NCBI RefSeq assembly: GCF_014863405.1
Contig: NZ_JACZZA010000001.1
Coordinates: 620,001 to 684,000 of the forward strand
Direction of reading: 5' to 3'
Length of the DNA stretch: 64,000 nucleotides
DNA from: Dyella acidiphila
GTDB taxonomy: Bacteria; Pseudomonadota; Gammaproteobacteria; Xanthomonadales; Rhodanobacteraceae
Under the pieces are notes generated by a model. That model was not told the DNA's origin. It saw only the letters and a program-made list of their open reading frames with translations, and did no database searches. Every line of letters begins with the position of its first letter. Position 1 is the first letter of the stretch. This document shows, piece by piece, positions 33,304 to 41,791 of this stretch. The position numbers were made by a program, and so were the translations under genes.

Positions 33304-34328
33304 CTCGCCAGCTCGCCCACCGGAATGGCGCGCGCACCGGCGCCAAGGCCGGTATCGAGCACATCCAGCACGCCGGGCACATCGCGCAGTGCGTCCTTCA
33401 CCTGCTCGATCGCCGAGGGTGCGCACACTGCCTTCAACTGCGGGCCCGCATCCACGGTGAAGAACACCGGCACGCCCTGCTGGCGCAAGGCGCGTACGCG
33501 ATGCATGCATTCCACCGTGGCGCCATTCCAGTACAGCAGCCCCGGCTGCGCGGCCATCGCCAGCGCGTGCATCTTCAGGCAGCTGTATTCGGAAATCTGC
33601 GCCAGCGCATCGAAGTCGCGCGCATGGATCGCATTGCGTGCAACGCTCAGATCCGTTTCCTGCGTATCCACCCAGGCGGATTGATAAGGCGAGGTATCCG
33701 CAGTACGACGCATGCCTTCGGTGGAACCGACTTGCTTGGCTGCCTTGGACGTAATCGCCACGGCAACGCGCAGCGGCCACGCCTCGGCATCCAGTAGCGG
33801 ACTGGCCACCGAATCGGTGCCGTCGGCCAGCTGGCCGTGCGTCCATTCCACGTAGCCGCCAAAGATCGAACGCGCCGCCGAACCCGAGCAGCGGCGCGCC
33901 AATACCGACTGCTCGGCAAGGCTCAGATCCAGGCCCAGCGCGCGTGCGCCGGCATGTACCAGCGCGGCGAAACCCGAGGCCGACGACGCCAGGCCAGCCG
34001 CGGTGGGGAAGTTGTTGTGGCTGGCCACTTCGGCGCCGTAATCGACCCCGGCACGCTGGCGCAGCAGATTCATGCAGGCGCTGATGCGCTTGGCCTCGGC
34101 CTCGTCGCTGCGGCCATTGAGGCTGACCACGTCCTGTTTCTGGCCGGGCACGAAGCGCACTTCGGTACGCGTCCACAAACTGTCGAGCGTGATGGAAATG
34201 GAACCGACCGCCGGCAGATTCAGCGCGGTATCGCGCTTGCCCCAGTACTTGACCAGCGCGATGTTCGGCTGGGCTTGCGAGGCAGCATGGAATGCTCCGG
34301 AAGCATCGGCACGTGATTCGAAATTCAT
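33300..34328 (-). CDS. mvaD: Diphosphomevalonate decarboxylase
   Basis: The 342-residue GHMP-superfamily enzyme carries out the ATP-dependent decarboxylation of mevalonate 5-diphosphate to IPP. Signature stretches are QPNIALVKYWGKRD, NLPAVGSISITLD, NNFPTAAGLASSASGFAAL (phosphate loop), and RRCSGSAARSIFGGYVEW. The last includes the conserved Ser-Gly-Ser-Ala-Arg-Arg-like element and the downstream catalytic Asp region. It starts at the ATG giving MNFESRADASG, 47 bp after a DUF2147 gene on the same strand. It overlaps the phosphomevalonate kinase gene. Confidence 0.95.
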   Translation of the reverse strand: MNFESRADASGAFHAASQAQPNIALVKYWGKRDTALNLPAVGSISITLDSLWTRTEVRFVPGQKQDVVSLNGRSDEAEAKRISACMNLLRQRAGVDYGAEVASHNNFPTAAGLASSASGFAALVHAGARALGLDLSLAEQSVLARRCSGSAARSIFGGYVEWTHGQLADGTDSVASPLLDAEAWPLRVAVAITSKAAKQVGSTEGMRRTADTSPYQSAWVDTQETDLSVARNAIHARDFDALAQISEYSCLKMHALAMAAQPGLLYWNGATVECMHRVRALRQQGVPVFFTVDAGPQLKAVCAPSAIEQVKDALRDVPGVLDVLDTGLGAGARAIPVGELAR

Positions 34329-34375
34329 ACGTCTCGCAGGGATGTGGTCAATAAAAACACAAGCCGGACAATGTG

Positions 34376-34939
34376 TTACTTGTCTGGCACAACCATCTCG
34401 AAGGGTAGTCCGCCACCAGCGACGGGGTTTCGCATGGTGACCCGGCTCCACACGGTATTTCCGCCCAGCAGGCTGATGCCGATGTAGCCGTGCAGTTGCA
34501 ACCGGTTCGGTCCTAGCAACCGGACCAGACAATTATACGTCTTACCGTTCTCGGAATTATAAACGCGCCCGCCCGTCCACTTCCCGTTACCCGCGTCATA
34601 GCTCAGGCCTTTGAGCAGCCGCAGGCCGGTGAGGGGCTGGGAACGCAGGGCCGGATCGGGGTTGTTGCGGTCGGTGACGATCTTGCCGTTGAGCTCCGGA
34701 CCGTCCTCCGGGCCGTAGGTATTGTGCAGCTGCCAGAGGATATAGCCCTGGTATTGGTCGCCGACCTGCTCGATCCGGATCACCGCATCGCGGCTTGCGA
34801 CCAGCCAGTCGCCCTCGATGGCAGCAGAACCGGAAGGCTCATAGCGATCGGCAGCCCATGCCTGCCCGCCGGCCAGCACGGCAAGGAAAGCCAGGCATGC
34901 CAGGCACCATTGCCGGAACCCATATGAGGCAATCTTCAT
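34376..34939 (-). CDS. DUF2147-family secreted protein
   Basis: The 187-residue protein has a signal peptide (MKIASYGFRQWCLACLAFLAVLAGGQAWA) and a mature part with the DUF2147 look. That part has EGDWLVASRDAVIRIEQVG at the start, LTGLRLLKGL, WTGGRVYNSENGKTYNC in the middle and a beta-rich C-terminus. DUF2147 proteins are small periplasmic or outer-surface beta proteins of undefined role, lipocalin-like in fold. It is the first gene of the leftward mevalonate operon (47 bp before mvaD) and is divergent from hpnI across only 79 bp. A role in envelope lipid handling is thus possible but unproven. Confidence 0.85.
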   Translation of the reverse strand: MKIASYGFRQWCLACLAFLAVLAGGQAWAADRYEPSGSAAIEGDWLVASRDAVIRIEQVGDQYQGYILWQLHNTYGPEDGPELNGKIVTDRNNPDPALRSQPLTGLRLLKGLSYDAGNGKWTGGRVYNSENGKTYNCLVRLLGPNRLQLHGYIGISLLGGNTVWSRVTMRNPVAGGGLPFEMVVPDK

Positions 34940-35018
34940 CACACACCCTTGCATCGATGAGGAGCGGACCCAATCTCCGCGCCCTTTGGGGCTCAGCCTG
35001 CCGGTAGCATAAGCGTCC

Positions 35019-36167
35019 ATGTCTTTGAGCTGGATCATCACCGCCATTATCCACGGACTCGGCATCGGGCTCGTGTTTGCAGCCGCGGGCTACGCCTGCG
35101 TGGCGCTATGGGCAGTGCTGAAAGGCGCGCGCGCAACGCACAGTGGCAAGCATGCCGCCACGCGGCCCGTCACCGTCCTCAAGCCGCTGCACGGCACCGA
35201 CGCCAGGCTCTACGACAATCTGCGCAGCTTCTGCGTACAGGCGCATCCCGACTATCAACTGGTGTTCGGCGTGCGCGAGGCGGACGATCCGGCGATCGCC
35301 GTGGTAACGCAGCTGCGCAGTGAATTCCCGCAGCGCGCGATCGCCCTGGCGGTGGATTCGCGCGTATACGGCGCGAACCTCAAAGTCAGCAATCTGCTGA
35401 ACATGCTGCCGCATGCGCAGCACGACTGGCTGGTACTGGCCGATGCGGATATCAGCGTTGCCGCCGATTACCTCACCCGCGTAACGGCGCCGCTGGCCGA
35501 CCCTGGCGTAGGCATCGTCACCTGCCTCTATCACGGCATTCCCGGCCCATCGTTCTGGTCGCGGCTGGGGCGGCTGTTTATCGACGACTGGTTCGCGCCA
35601 TCGGTGCGCCTGTCGCACGCCTTCGGCTCCACCCGCTTCGCCTTCGGCTCCACCATCGCCCTGCGCCGCGATGCCTTGCAGGCGATCGGCGGCTTCGAGG
35701 CCCTGCGCGATATGTTGGCGGATGATTTCTGGCTGGGCGAGCGCACGCGCCAGGCCGGCCTGCGCACGGTGCTGTCGGAGGTGGTGGTGGGCACCGATGT
35801 CGGTGAAAGCCAATTGAAAGATTTGTGGGCGCATGAATTGCGCTGGCTGCGCACCATCCGCTCCATCGCACCCGCCGGTTTTGCCGTGACTTTCGTGTGT
35901 TTTACCTCGCCGTTATTGCTGCTGGGACTATGCCTGGCCCCCGGCGCCATCACCGCGGGGCTCGCCGTACTCGGTGGCGGGGCGCGGGTTTTGCTACACT
36001 TTTTGCAGCGGCGCACCAGCGATCTGGCCTTTGCCTGGCATGAAGTCCTGCTGATTCCCCTCCGCGATGCCTTGCTGCTGATGGAATGGGCAGTTGCCCT
36101 GGCCGGTTGGCAGGTAAAATGGCGCGGTCAGGTCATGCATGCTCGAGGCGGCGGTTCAGCGCCGTAG
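35019..36167 (+). CDS. hpnI: Hopanoid glycosyltransferase HpnI (ceramide-glucosyltransferase-like)
   Basis: The 382-residue GT21-like membrane enzyme transfers N-acetylglucosamine to bacteriohopanetetrol in characterised organisms. It has an N-terminal TM and the donor domain PVTVLKPLHGTDARLYDNL, with LVLADADISV (D2) and the DDFWLGERTRQAG element (D3). The acceptor motif (Q/R)xxRW-like HELRWLRTIRS is also present, and C-terminal TM segments follow. It opens the rightward hpnIJKL string and is divergent from the DUF2147-mevalonate operon. Confidence 0.93.
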   Translation: MSLSWIITAIIHGLGIGLVFAAAGYACVALWAVLKGARATHSGKHAATRPVTVLKPLHGTDARLYDNLRSFCVQAHPDYQLVFGVREADDPAIAVVTQLRSEFPQRAIALAVDSRVYGANLKVSNLLNMLPHAQHDWLVLADADISVAADYLTRVTAPLADPGVGIVTCLYHGIPGPSFWSRLGRLFIDDWFAPSVRLSHAFGSTRFAFGSTIALRRDALQAIGGFEALRDMLADDFWLGERTRQAGLRTVLSEVVVGTDVGESQLKDLWAHELRWLRTIRSIAPAGFAVTFVCFTSPLLLLGLCLAPGAITAGLAVLGGGARVLLHFLQRRTSDLAFAWHEVLLIPLRDALLLMEWAVALAGWQVKWRGQVMHARGGGSAP

Positions 36168-36233
36168 ACCCAAGTTTCTGAACTATCTGCTGTCCCCGGG
36201 CACGGTGATGTGCCTTCGCAGGAGTCCTTCGTA

Positions 36234-37661
36234 ATGAAAACGCTTTTTCTGCAAGCTCCCTCTTTCGATGGCTTTGATGGCGGCGCCGGTTCGCGCTACC
36301 AGGCCAAGCGCGAAATCAAGAGCTTCTGGTACCCCACCTGGCTGGCCCAACCGGCTGCGATGGTGCCCGATTCGCGCGTGCTCGATGCGCCCGCCGACGA
36401 AATCTCGGTAGAGGACAGCCTGAAGATCGCCGAGCAGTACGAGCTGGTGATCATCCACACCAGCACGCCGTCGTTCCCGACCGATGCCAAGTTCGCCGAG
36501 CTGCTGAAAGAGCGCAAGCCGAACGTGCTGATCGGCCTGGTAGGCGCAAAGGTCGCAGTGGATCCGACCAGCTCGCTCACCGCCTCGCCGGCGATCGACT
36601 TCGTCGCCCGCGAAGAATTCGACTACACCTGCAAGGAAGTGGCCGAAGGCCGTCCGTTCGAAAGCATCACCGGCATCAGCTATCGCCTGGCCGACGGCAG
36701 CGTGCAGCACAATCCGCCGCGCGCGATGATCGAGAACATGGACGACCTGCCGTTCGTGGCGCCGATCTACAAGCGCGACCTGAAGATCAGCAACTACTTC
36801 ATCGGCTATCTCAACTATCCGTACGTGTCGATCTACACCGGCCGCGGCTGCCGCTCCAAGTGCACCTTCTGCCTGTGGCCGCAGACCGTCGGCGGTCATC
36901 GCTATCGCACGCGCTCGGCCGCCAACGTGCTGGCCGAAGCGAAGTGGATCAAGGAGAACATGCCCGAAGTGAAGGAGCTGATGTTCGACGACGACACCTT
37001 CACCGACAGCTCCAACATGGATCGCGTGCACGACATCGCGCGCGGCCTGGGCGCAATGGGCTGGACCTGGTCGTGCAACGCCAAGGCCAACGTGCCGTAC
37101 GAGTCGCTGAAGATCATGAAGGACAACGGCCTGCGCCTGCTGCTGGTGGGCTACGAGTCGGGCGACGACCAGATCCTGCACAACATCAAGAAGGGCCTGC
37201 GCACCGACATCGCGCGCCGCTTCACCGAAGACTGCCGCAAGCTGGGTATCACCATCCACGGCACCTTCATTCTCGGCCTGCCGGGCGAGACCAAGGAAAC
37301 GATCGACAAGACCATCCAGTTCGCCAAGGAAATCAATCCGCACACCATCCAGGTGTCGCTGGCCGCCCCTTATCCGGGCACGGCGCTGTACAAGCAGGCG
37401 GTGGAGAACAACTGGCTGCAGGAAAACGAGGCCGTCAACCTGGTCAACGACAAGGGCGTGCAGCTGGCCCTGATCGAATACCCGCATCTGTCCAAGGCGG
37501 ACATTTTCCACGGCGTGGAAAAGTTCTATCGCGCGTTCTACTTCCGCCCGTCGAAGATCTGGGAAATCGTCAAGGAAATGCTCACCAGCTGGGACATGAT
37601 GAAGCGTCGTCTGCGCGAGGGCGTGGAGTTCTTCCGCTTCCTGCGTGCGCACGAGGCCTGA
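36234..37661 (+). CDS. hpnJ: Hopanoid radical SAM protein HpnJ
   Basis: The 475-residue protein has an N-terminal B12-binding-like domain and a radical SAM core with Cys206, Cys210 and Cys213 (GRGCRSKCTFCLWPQ). A C-terminal HpnJ-specific segment follows. In Burkholderia, HpnJ is required to convert the glucosamine head group on bacteriohopanetetrol into the cyclitol ether, a ring contraction. The start is the ATG giving MKTLFLQAP after an AGGAG site. It lies 66 bp behind hpnI. A composite palindromic repeat separates it from hpnK. Confidence 0.95.
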   Translation: MKTLFLQAPSFDGFDGGAGSRYQAKREIKSFWYPTWLAQPAAMVPDSRVLDAPADEISVEDSLKIAEQYELVIIHTSTPSFPTDAKFAELLKERKPNVLIGLVGAKVAVDPTSSLTASPAIDFVAREEFDYTCKEVAEGRPFESITGISYRLADGSVQHNPPRAMIENMDDLPFVAPIYKRDLKISNYFIGYLNYPYVSIYTGRGCRSKCTFCLWPQTVGGHRYRTRSAANVLAEAKWIKENMPEVKELMFDDDTFTDSSNMDRVHDIARGLGAMGWTWSCNAKANVPYESLKIMKDNGLRLLLVGYESGDDQILHNIKKGLRTDIARRFTEDCRKLGITIHGTFILGLPGETKETIDKTIQFAKEINPHTIQVSLAAPYPGTALYKQAVENNWLQENEAVNLVNDKGVQLALIEYPHLSKADIFHGVEKFYRAFYFRPSKIWEIVKEMLTSWDMMKRRLREGVEFFRFLRAHEA

Positions 37662-37699
37662 CCTTCAATCATCAAAATGCGAGCGCAGCGAGCCGCATT

Positions 37700-37846
37700 C
37701 GCCTCCTCTCCCCGCCGGGGAGAGGATTGAGGTGAGGGGCCACGGCTTGCCTCACTCTTCCAATGACATCGCGCTCTGAATCATCAGCAAGGCAAGAACG
37801 CCCCCTCACCCCAACCCTCTCCCCAGAGGGGAGCGGGAGCAAGGGT
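37700..37846. repeat. Composite inverted repeat between hpnJ and hpnK
   Basis: Two roughly 40-bp degenerate arms are head-to-head inverted. The left arm is 37700-37740 (CTCCTCTCCCCGCCGGGGAG then GATTGAGGTGAGGGGC). The right arm is about 37805-37846 (CCCCTCACCCCAACCCTCTC then CCCAGAGGGGAG). Each arm contains its own small hairpin. This is the familiar G/C-rich intergenic repeat whose translation gives PLTPTLSP. The right half is read in frame with hpnK. Confidence 0.85.
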
Positions 37847-38665
37847 GTTGATCGCCCGCGCCTGATCGTCACCGCCGACGATTTCGGCCTGCACGATGCC
37901 GTCAACGAAGCGGTGGAACACGGCTATCGCGACGGTGTGCTGCGCGCAGCCAGCCTGATGGTCGCTGCACCCGCTGTTGCCGATGCCGTAGCGCGCGCCA
38001 AGCGCAATCCCGGCCTCGCGGTGGGTCTGCATTTGGTGCTTGCGGACGGCCGCGCCATGCTGCCGCCTACGCGCATTCCCGATCTGGTGGACGGGCAAGG
38101 CATGTTCAATTCGGACATGGTGCGCAACGGTTTCCGTTTCTTCTTCCTGCCGCATGTGCGCCGCCAGTTGGCCGACGAAATCCGCGCGCAGTTCGCCGCC
38201 TTTGCCGCTACCGGCCTGCCGCTGGATCACGTCAACGCGCACAAGCATTTCCATCTGCATCCGACGATTCTGTCGATGATGCTGGAGATCGGCCGCGAAT
38301 ACGGCCTGCGCGCGATCCGCCTGCCTGCCGAACCCGGCATGGGTCCGTGGCTGCGGCCGTGGCTGGCGCTGATGCGCTGGCGCATGGATCAGGCCGGCGT
38401 CGCGCACAACGATCACGTCTTCGGCCTGCGCCACAGCGGCGGCATGGACGAGGCGGTGATGCTGGAACTGCTGCAGCAATTGCCGGAAGGCTTGTCGGAG
38501 GTTTATCTGCACCCTGCATCGCATGGCCGGCTTACCGCAAGCATGGCCGACTATCGTCATGCCGACGAACTGGCCGCCCTGCTGTCGCCGCGCGTGCGTG
38601 CAGCGATCGACGCGCGTTATCAGCTGTGCAACGGCTTTGCCGACCCCGCGGCGGCCACCGCATGA
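37763..38665 (+). CDS. hpnK: Hopanoid deacetylase HpnK (YdjC family)
   Basis: The 300-residue protein is a YdjC-type carbohydrate deacetylase that removes the acetyl group from GlcNAc-bacteriohopanetetrol. The conserved part begins at PRLIVTADDFGLHDAVNEAV (metal-binding Asp pair) and includes VGLHLVLADG and DHVNAHKHFHLHP (His metal ligands). The only ATG in frame (37763) adds about 32 residues. The last half of these (RPLTPTLSPEGSGSKG) is translated from an intergenic repeat. No ATG, GTG or TTG lies closer to the domain in frame; only CTG at 37862 does. It overlaps hpnL by ATGA. Confidence 0.9.
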   Translation: MTSRSESSARQERPLTPTLSPEGSGSKGVDRPRLIVTADDFGLHDAVNEAVEHGYRDGVLRAASLMVAAPAVADAVARAKRNPGLAVGLHLVLADGRAMLPPTRIPDLVDGQGMFNSDMVRNGFRFFFLPHVRRQLADEIRAQFAAFAATGLPLDHVNAHKHFHLHPTILSMMLEIGREYGLRAIRLPAEPGMGPWLRPWLALMRWRMDQAGVAHNDHVFGLRHSGGMDEAVMLELLQQLPEGLSEVYLHPASHGRLTASMADYRHADELAALLSPRVRAAIDARYQLCNGFADPAAATA

Positions 38666-39684
38666 GCATGAAGCTTTTCAGCTATATCGCCGGGCTGCTC
38701 GGCCTGGCCGTGGCCATCGCCCTGGTGGCACATCAGGGCTGGGGCGAAATTGCCACGGCAATCGACCATGCCGGCTGGCAGCTGCTGTGGCTGTTGCCGT
38801 TCCATGTGTTGCCGCTGGTACTGGATGTCATTGCCTGGCGCGTCTTGATCGCGCCGCGCGATCCGCACCGGCGGGCCACGCTGCCGTTCCTGTTCTGGGT
38901 CGCCTCGATCCGCGAAGCCAGCAATCGCCTGCTGCCGGTGGCCAATATCGGCGGCGAAATCATCGGTATCCGGCTGGTGAAATGGCGCGGCATCGGCGGT
39001 GCCGCCGCCGCGGCCAGCATCATCATGGAAGTGCTGCTCACGCTGGTGAACCAGTATCTGTTCACGGCGCTGGGCATCATTCTGCTGATCGAGCTGACCA
39101 GCAATATCAGTGCTTTCAGCACGGTGATTTCCGCCCTGGGCGCCAGCCTGCCGCTACCGATCTTCCTGATCATCCTGCTGCGCCACGGCAAGGTGTTTTC
39201 CCGGCTGGAAACCTTTGCCGAGAAACTGCTCGGCGGCCGCTCCAAGCTCACCGAGCTGATCGACGGCGCCAACCTGGATCTGGAAGTCCGCGCACAGTAT
39301 TCGCGCCCGCTGCGCCTGGTCGTCGCTTGCGCCTGGCAGTTCGTCGGCTACGTGGTGGGCAGCTTCGAGACCTGGCTGGCGCTGCATCTGCTTGGCTATC
39401 CGATCAGCGTGTGGGATGCCATCGCGATCGAAGCGGTGACCCAGGCGCTGCGCCATATCATTTTCGTGGTACCGGCCGGCCTCGGCGTGCAAGAAGGCGG
39501 CCTGGTGCTGTTCGGCAACATGATCGGGCTGCCGCCCGAGGCCAGCGTCGCGCTGTCGCTGGTCAAGCGTATGCGCGAAGTGGGCTTTGGCGTGCCCGCC
39601 CTGATTTCCTGGCAGTGGGCCGAAGCACGGCGCCTGTATGCGGGCTCGTCCGCACGCGCCGGCTCCGGCCAGCCGCCCATTTGA
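38662..39684 (+). CDS. hpnL: Hopanoid-associated integral membrane protein HpnL (LPG synthase TM-like)
   Basis: The 340-residue protein has about eight hydrophobic segments and belongs to the UPF0104/lysylphosphatidylglycerol-synthase-TM superfamily. It has HpnL-like elements such as FLFWVASIREASNRLLPVANIGGEIIGIRLVKW (given here as a continuous conserved region, residues ~75-107 by position) and the PAGLGVQEGGLVLFG loop near the C-terminus. The family is implicated in handling or moving lipids, and HpnL is found in hopanoid clusters, but its biochemical role is not established. It is coupled to hpnK by ATGA. MKLF two codons in is an alternative start. Confidence 0.9.
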   Translation: MSMKLFSYIAGLLGLAVAIALVAHQGWGEIATAIDHAGWQLLWLLPFHVLPLVLDVIAWRVLIAPRDPHRRATLPFLFWVASIREASNRLLPVANIGGEIIGIRLVKWRGIGGAAAAASIIMEVLLTLVNQYLFTALGIILLIELTSNISAFSTVISALGASLPLPIFLIILLRHGKVFSRLETFAEKLLGGRSKLTELIDGANLDLEVRAQYSRPLRLVVACAWQFVGYVVGSFETWLALHLLGYPISVWDAIAIEAVTQALRHIIFVVPAGLGVQEGGLVLFGNMIGLPPEASVALSLVKRMREVGFGVPALISWQWAEARRLYAGSSARAGSGQPPI

Positions 39685-39697
39685 TAGAGAACGATCG

Positions 39698-40702
39698 ATG
39701 ACGCTCCAACACGAAGCCTTTGACACCGCCACCCTGGTGCCCGGCTATCACGAACCGGTGCTGCCGGAAGGCGAACCGGATGCGGCCACCATCGCCGCGT
39801 CCGAGGCACGCACCCGCCACTGGTCGGGCGCCGGCAATCAGCGCATCAAGTACGGCTCGGATCTGCACAAGCAGATGATGTGCCGCATGTTCGCCGAGAC
39901 CTTCAATCCGTATCGTCCGTCGGTGCTGAAGTGGCCGACGCTGGACGACGCAGCCCTGCATCGCATCACCTCGCTGCCGATCTGGGATATCGCCGTGCAG
40001 ACCGAGGGCAAGGCTCGCCTGCGCATGGCCGCCTATGCGCGCACCATCGCCGATCCCGAGATCCGCAACGCGCTGGCGCAGAATGCGTGGGAAGAAAATC
40101 GCCACAAGCAAGTGCTGTCCAAGATGGTGCAGCACTATCAGATTCCGCTGGTGCCGGAGCCGCCCTACGAATACCCGCAGGATCCGGAATGGGCTTATCT
40201 GGTGACCGGCTACAGCGAGTGCATCGACAGCTTTTTCGCCTTCGGCCTGTTCAAGGTGGCGCACGACTCGGGCCTGTTTCCGCCCGAGTTGATCGACACC
40301 TTCGAACCGGTGATGCAGGAGGAATGCCGGCATATCCTGCTGTTCGCCAACTGGGTCGCCTGGCATCGCGCCAAGCTCAACCTGTTCCAGCGCATCGCCT
40401 TCGAATGGAAGGTGTTCCGCGTGTGGTGCTTCCTCGGCATGGAGCGCATGGACCTGGCCAAGAGCCTGGATGCCGACGGCAACGAACAGGCGCAGGACAA
40501 TAACTTCACCGTCAACGGTGCGCAGTCGGTGACCGAGCAGGATCTGAGCGTGGCCCAGCTGATGCAGTGGTGCCTGAGCGAAAACGATCGCCGCTTCGCC
40601 GGCTACGATCAGCGCTTGCTGCGGCCGACCACGATGCCGTTCATGGTGAAGTGCGCGCTGCCGGTGCTGAAGTTCTTCGAGAAGCGCAAGCAGCGCAAAT
40701 AA
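39698..40702 (+). CDS. Ferritin-like diiron protein of the hopanoid cluster, function unknown
   Basis: The 334-residue protein is 13 bp after hpnL and probably cotranscribed. It shows a full four-helix-bundle diiron ligand pattern: Glu103 (QTEGKAR), Glu133-x-x-His136 (WEENRHKQ), Glu174 (YSECIDSFF) and Glu209-x-x-His212 (MQEECRHILLF). That E, ExxH, E, ExxH order is the hallmark of ferritin-like oxygenases, oxidases and desaturases. A C-terminal hydrophobic-basic tail ends KFFEKRKQRK. I do not recognise a named family member. Location suggests an oxidative step or iron-dependent tailoring on hopanoids, but this is inference. Confidence 0.82.
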   Translation: MTLQHEAFDTATLVPGYHEPVLPEGEPDAATIAASEARTRHWSGAGNQRIKYGSDLHKQMMCRMFAETFNPYRPSVLKWPTLDDAALHRITSLPIWDIAVQTEGKARLRMAAYARTIADPEIRNALAQNAWEENRHKQVLSKMVQHYQIPLVPEPPYEYPQDPEWAYLVTGYSECIDSFFAFGLFKVAHDSGLFPPELIDTFEPVMQEECRHILLFANWVAWHRAKLNLFQRIAFEWKVFRVWCFLGMERMDLAKSLDADGNEQAQDNNFTVNGAQSVTEQDLSVAQLMQWCLSENDRRFAGYDQRLLRPTTMPFMVKCALPVLKFFEKRKQRK

Positions 40703-40719
40703 ACCGCAACGCCACCCGC

Positions 40720-40802
40720 GTAGGTTGGGTTAGCGCAGCGTAACCCAACGATGTTTGCTTCGATGGAGATCTGTTGGGTTACGCTGCGCTAACCCAACCT
40801 AC
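40720..40802. repeat. Dispersed long-stem palindromic element, copy 2
   Basis: The 83-bp element has the same perfect 30-bp inverted terminal arms as copy 1 (GTAGGTTGGGTTAGCGCAGC at each end) but a different 23-base loop. It lies between convergent genes. Its right end contains the CTA that is the hpnA stop codon on the minus strand, so it inserted at the very end of hpnA or provides its terminus. Confidence 0.92.
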
Positions 40803-41791
40803 AGGCTGCGAAACCAGGCGACGGCATCTTCCAGGGCTTGTCGCGCGGGCCGCGCGGTATAGCCCAATTCACGCTGCGCCTTGGCACTGCTGAAGAACAT
40901 CCGCTTCTTCGACATGCGCACTTCTTCGACGGTGGCGATCGGCGTCATGCCGGTGAGCCGCGCCCATGCTTCGGCGATATAGGCAATCGGCATCACCACG
41001 CCATGCGGCAGCCGCACTTTCGGCGGCGAGCGCCCGGCGATATCGGCAATTTCGGTGAGCACTTCGCGCAAGCTCATGTCGTAGCCGCCCAGCACATAGC
41101 GCTCACCGACCACGCCACGCTCGAACGCCAGCCAATGCCCGTGCGCCACGTCGTCCACGTGCACGATGTTCAGGCCCGTATCGACATAGGCCGGCACGCG
41201 CCCGGCCATCGCATCGCGCACGACGCGGCCGGTGGGCGTGGGCTTGATGTCGTGCGGTCCGATCGGCGTGGACGGATTGACGATCACTACCGGCGTCCCT
41301 TCCGCCGCAAACTGCCGGGCCACTTCCTCGGCCAGAAACTTGGAACGCTTGTAGTGGCCGATCATGTCCTCGACCGACACCGGCGTACTTTCGCTGCCCG
41401 GCGTGCCGTCCTTGGGAATGCCCAGGGTCGCCACGCTGCTGGTGTAGACAATCCGCGGCACGCCAACCTTTCGCGCAGCTTCCAGAATCGAACGCGTGCC
41501 GTCCACATTGGCGCGATACAGTTCGCCTGGATCCGGCGCCCACAGGCGGTAGTCCGCCGCTACGTGAAAGAGTGCATCACATCCTTCGCAGGCCGGCAGC
41601 AGTGAGGCGGCCCGGGTCAGGTCCCCTTCGGCCACTTCCACGTCCAGTCCCTGCAAATTGCGGCGATCGGAACCCGGACGTGCCAGCACGCGCACGCGAT
41701 GGCCATTGCGCAGCAAGTGGCGGGCCACGGCCGATCCGACGAATCCGGTGGCCCCGGTAACCAGCGCCCTCACAGCAAAACCCGCCGGCAT
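40799..41791 (-). CDS. hpnA: Hopanoid-associated sugar epimerase HpnA
   Basis: The 330-residue extended SDR has Rossmann glycine motif LVTGATGFVGSAVARHLL, the acidic cofactor loop after RPGSDRRNLQG, a YTSSVATLG strand and the active-site YKRSKFLAEE (Tyr-x-x-x-Lys). It is the conserved NAD(P)-dependent epimerase/reductase of hopanoid clusters; its reaction is not firmly known. An internal GTG at 41773 would give a six-residue shorter protein, and neither start has a good ribosome site. The stop codon is inside a palindromic repeat. The gene runs opposite to its neighbours and is divergent from the squalene synthase gene across about 250 bp. Confidence 0.92.
   Translation of the reverse strand: MPAGFAVRALVTGATGFVGSAVARHLLRNGHRVRVLARPGSDRRNLQGLDVEVAEGDLTRAASLLPACEGCDALFHVAADYRLWAPDPGELYRANVDGTRSILEAARKVGVPRIVYTSSVATLGIPKDGTPGSESTPVSVEDMIGHYKRSKFLAEEVARQFAAEGTPVVIVNPSTPIGPHDIKPTPTGRVVRDAMAGRVPAYVDTGLNIVHVDDVAHGHWLAFERGVVGERYVLGGYDMSLREVLTEIADIAGRSPPKVRLPHGVVMPIAYIAEAWARLTGMTPIATVEEVRMSKKRMFFSSAKAQRELGYTARPARQALEDAVAWFRSL

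Noticed and set aside
33304-34176. Possible long N-terminal extension of phosphomevalonate kinase
   Set aside because: It overlaps mvaD out of frame. The ATG at 33303 with ATGA coupling matches the GHMP family start.
38347-38661. N-terminal extension of HpnL into hpnK
   Set aside because: Out-of-frame shadow of hpnK; the ATGA junction gives the proper HpnL start.
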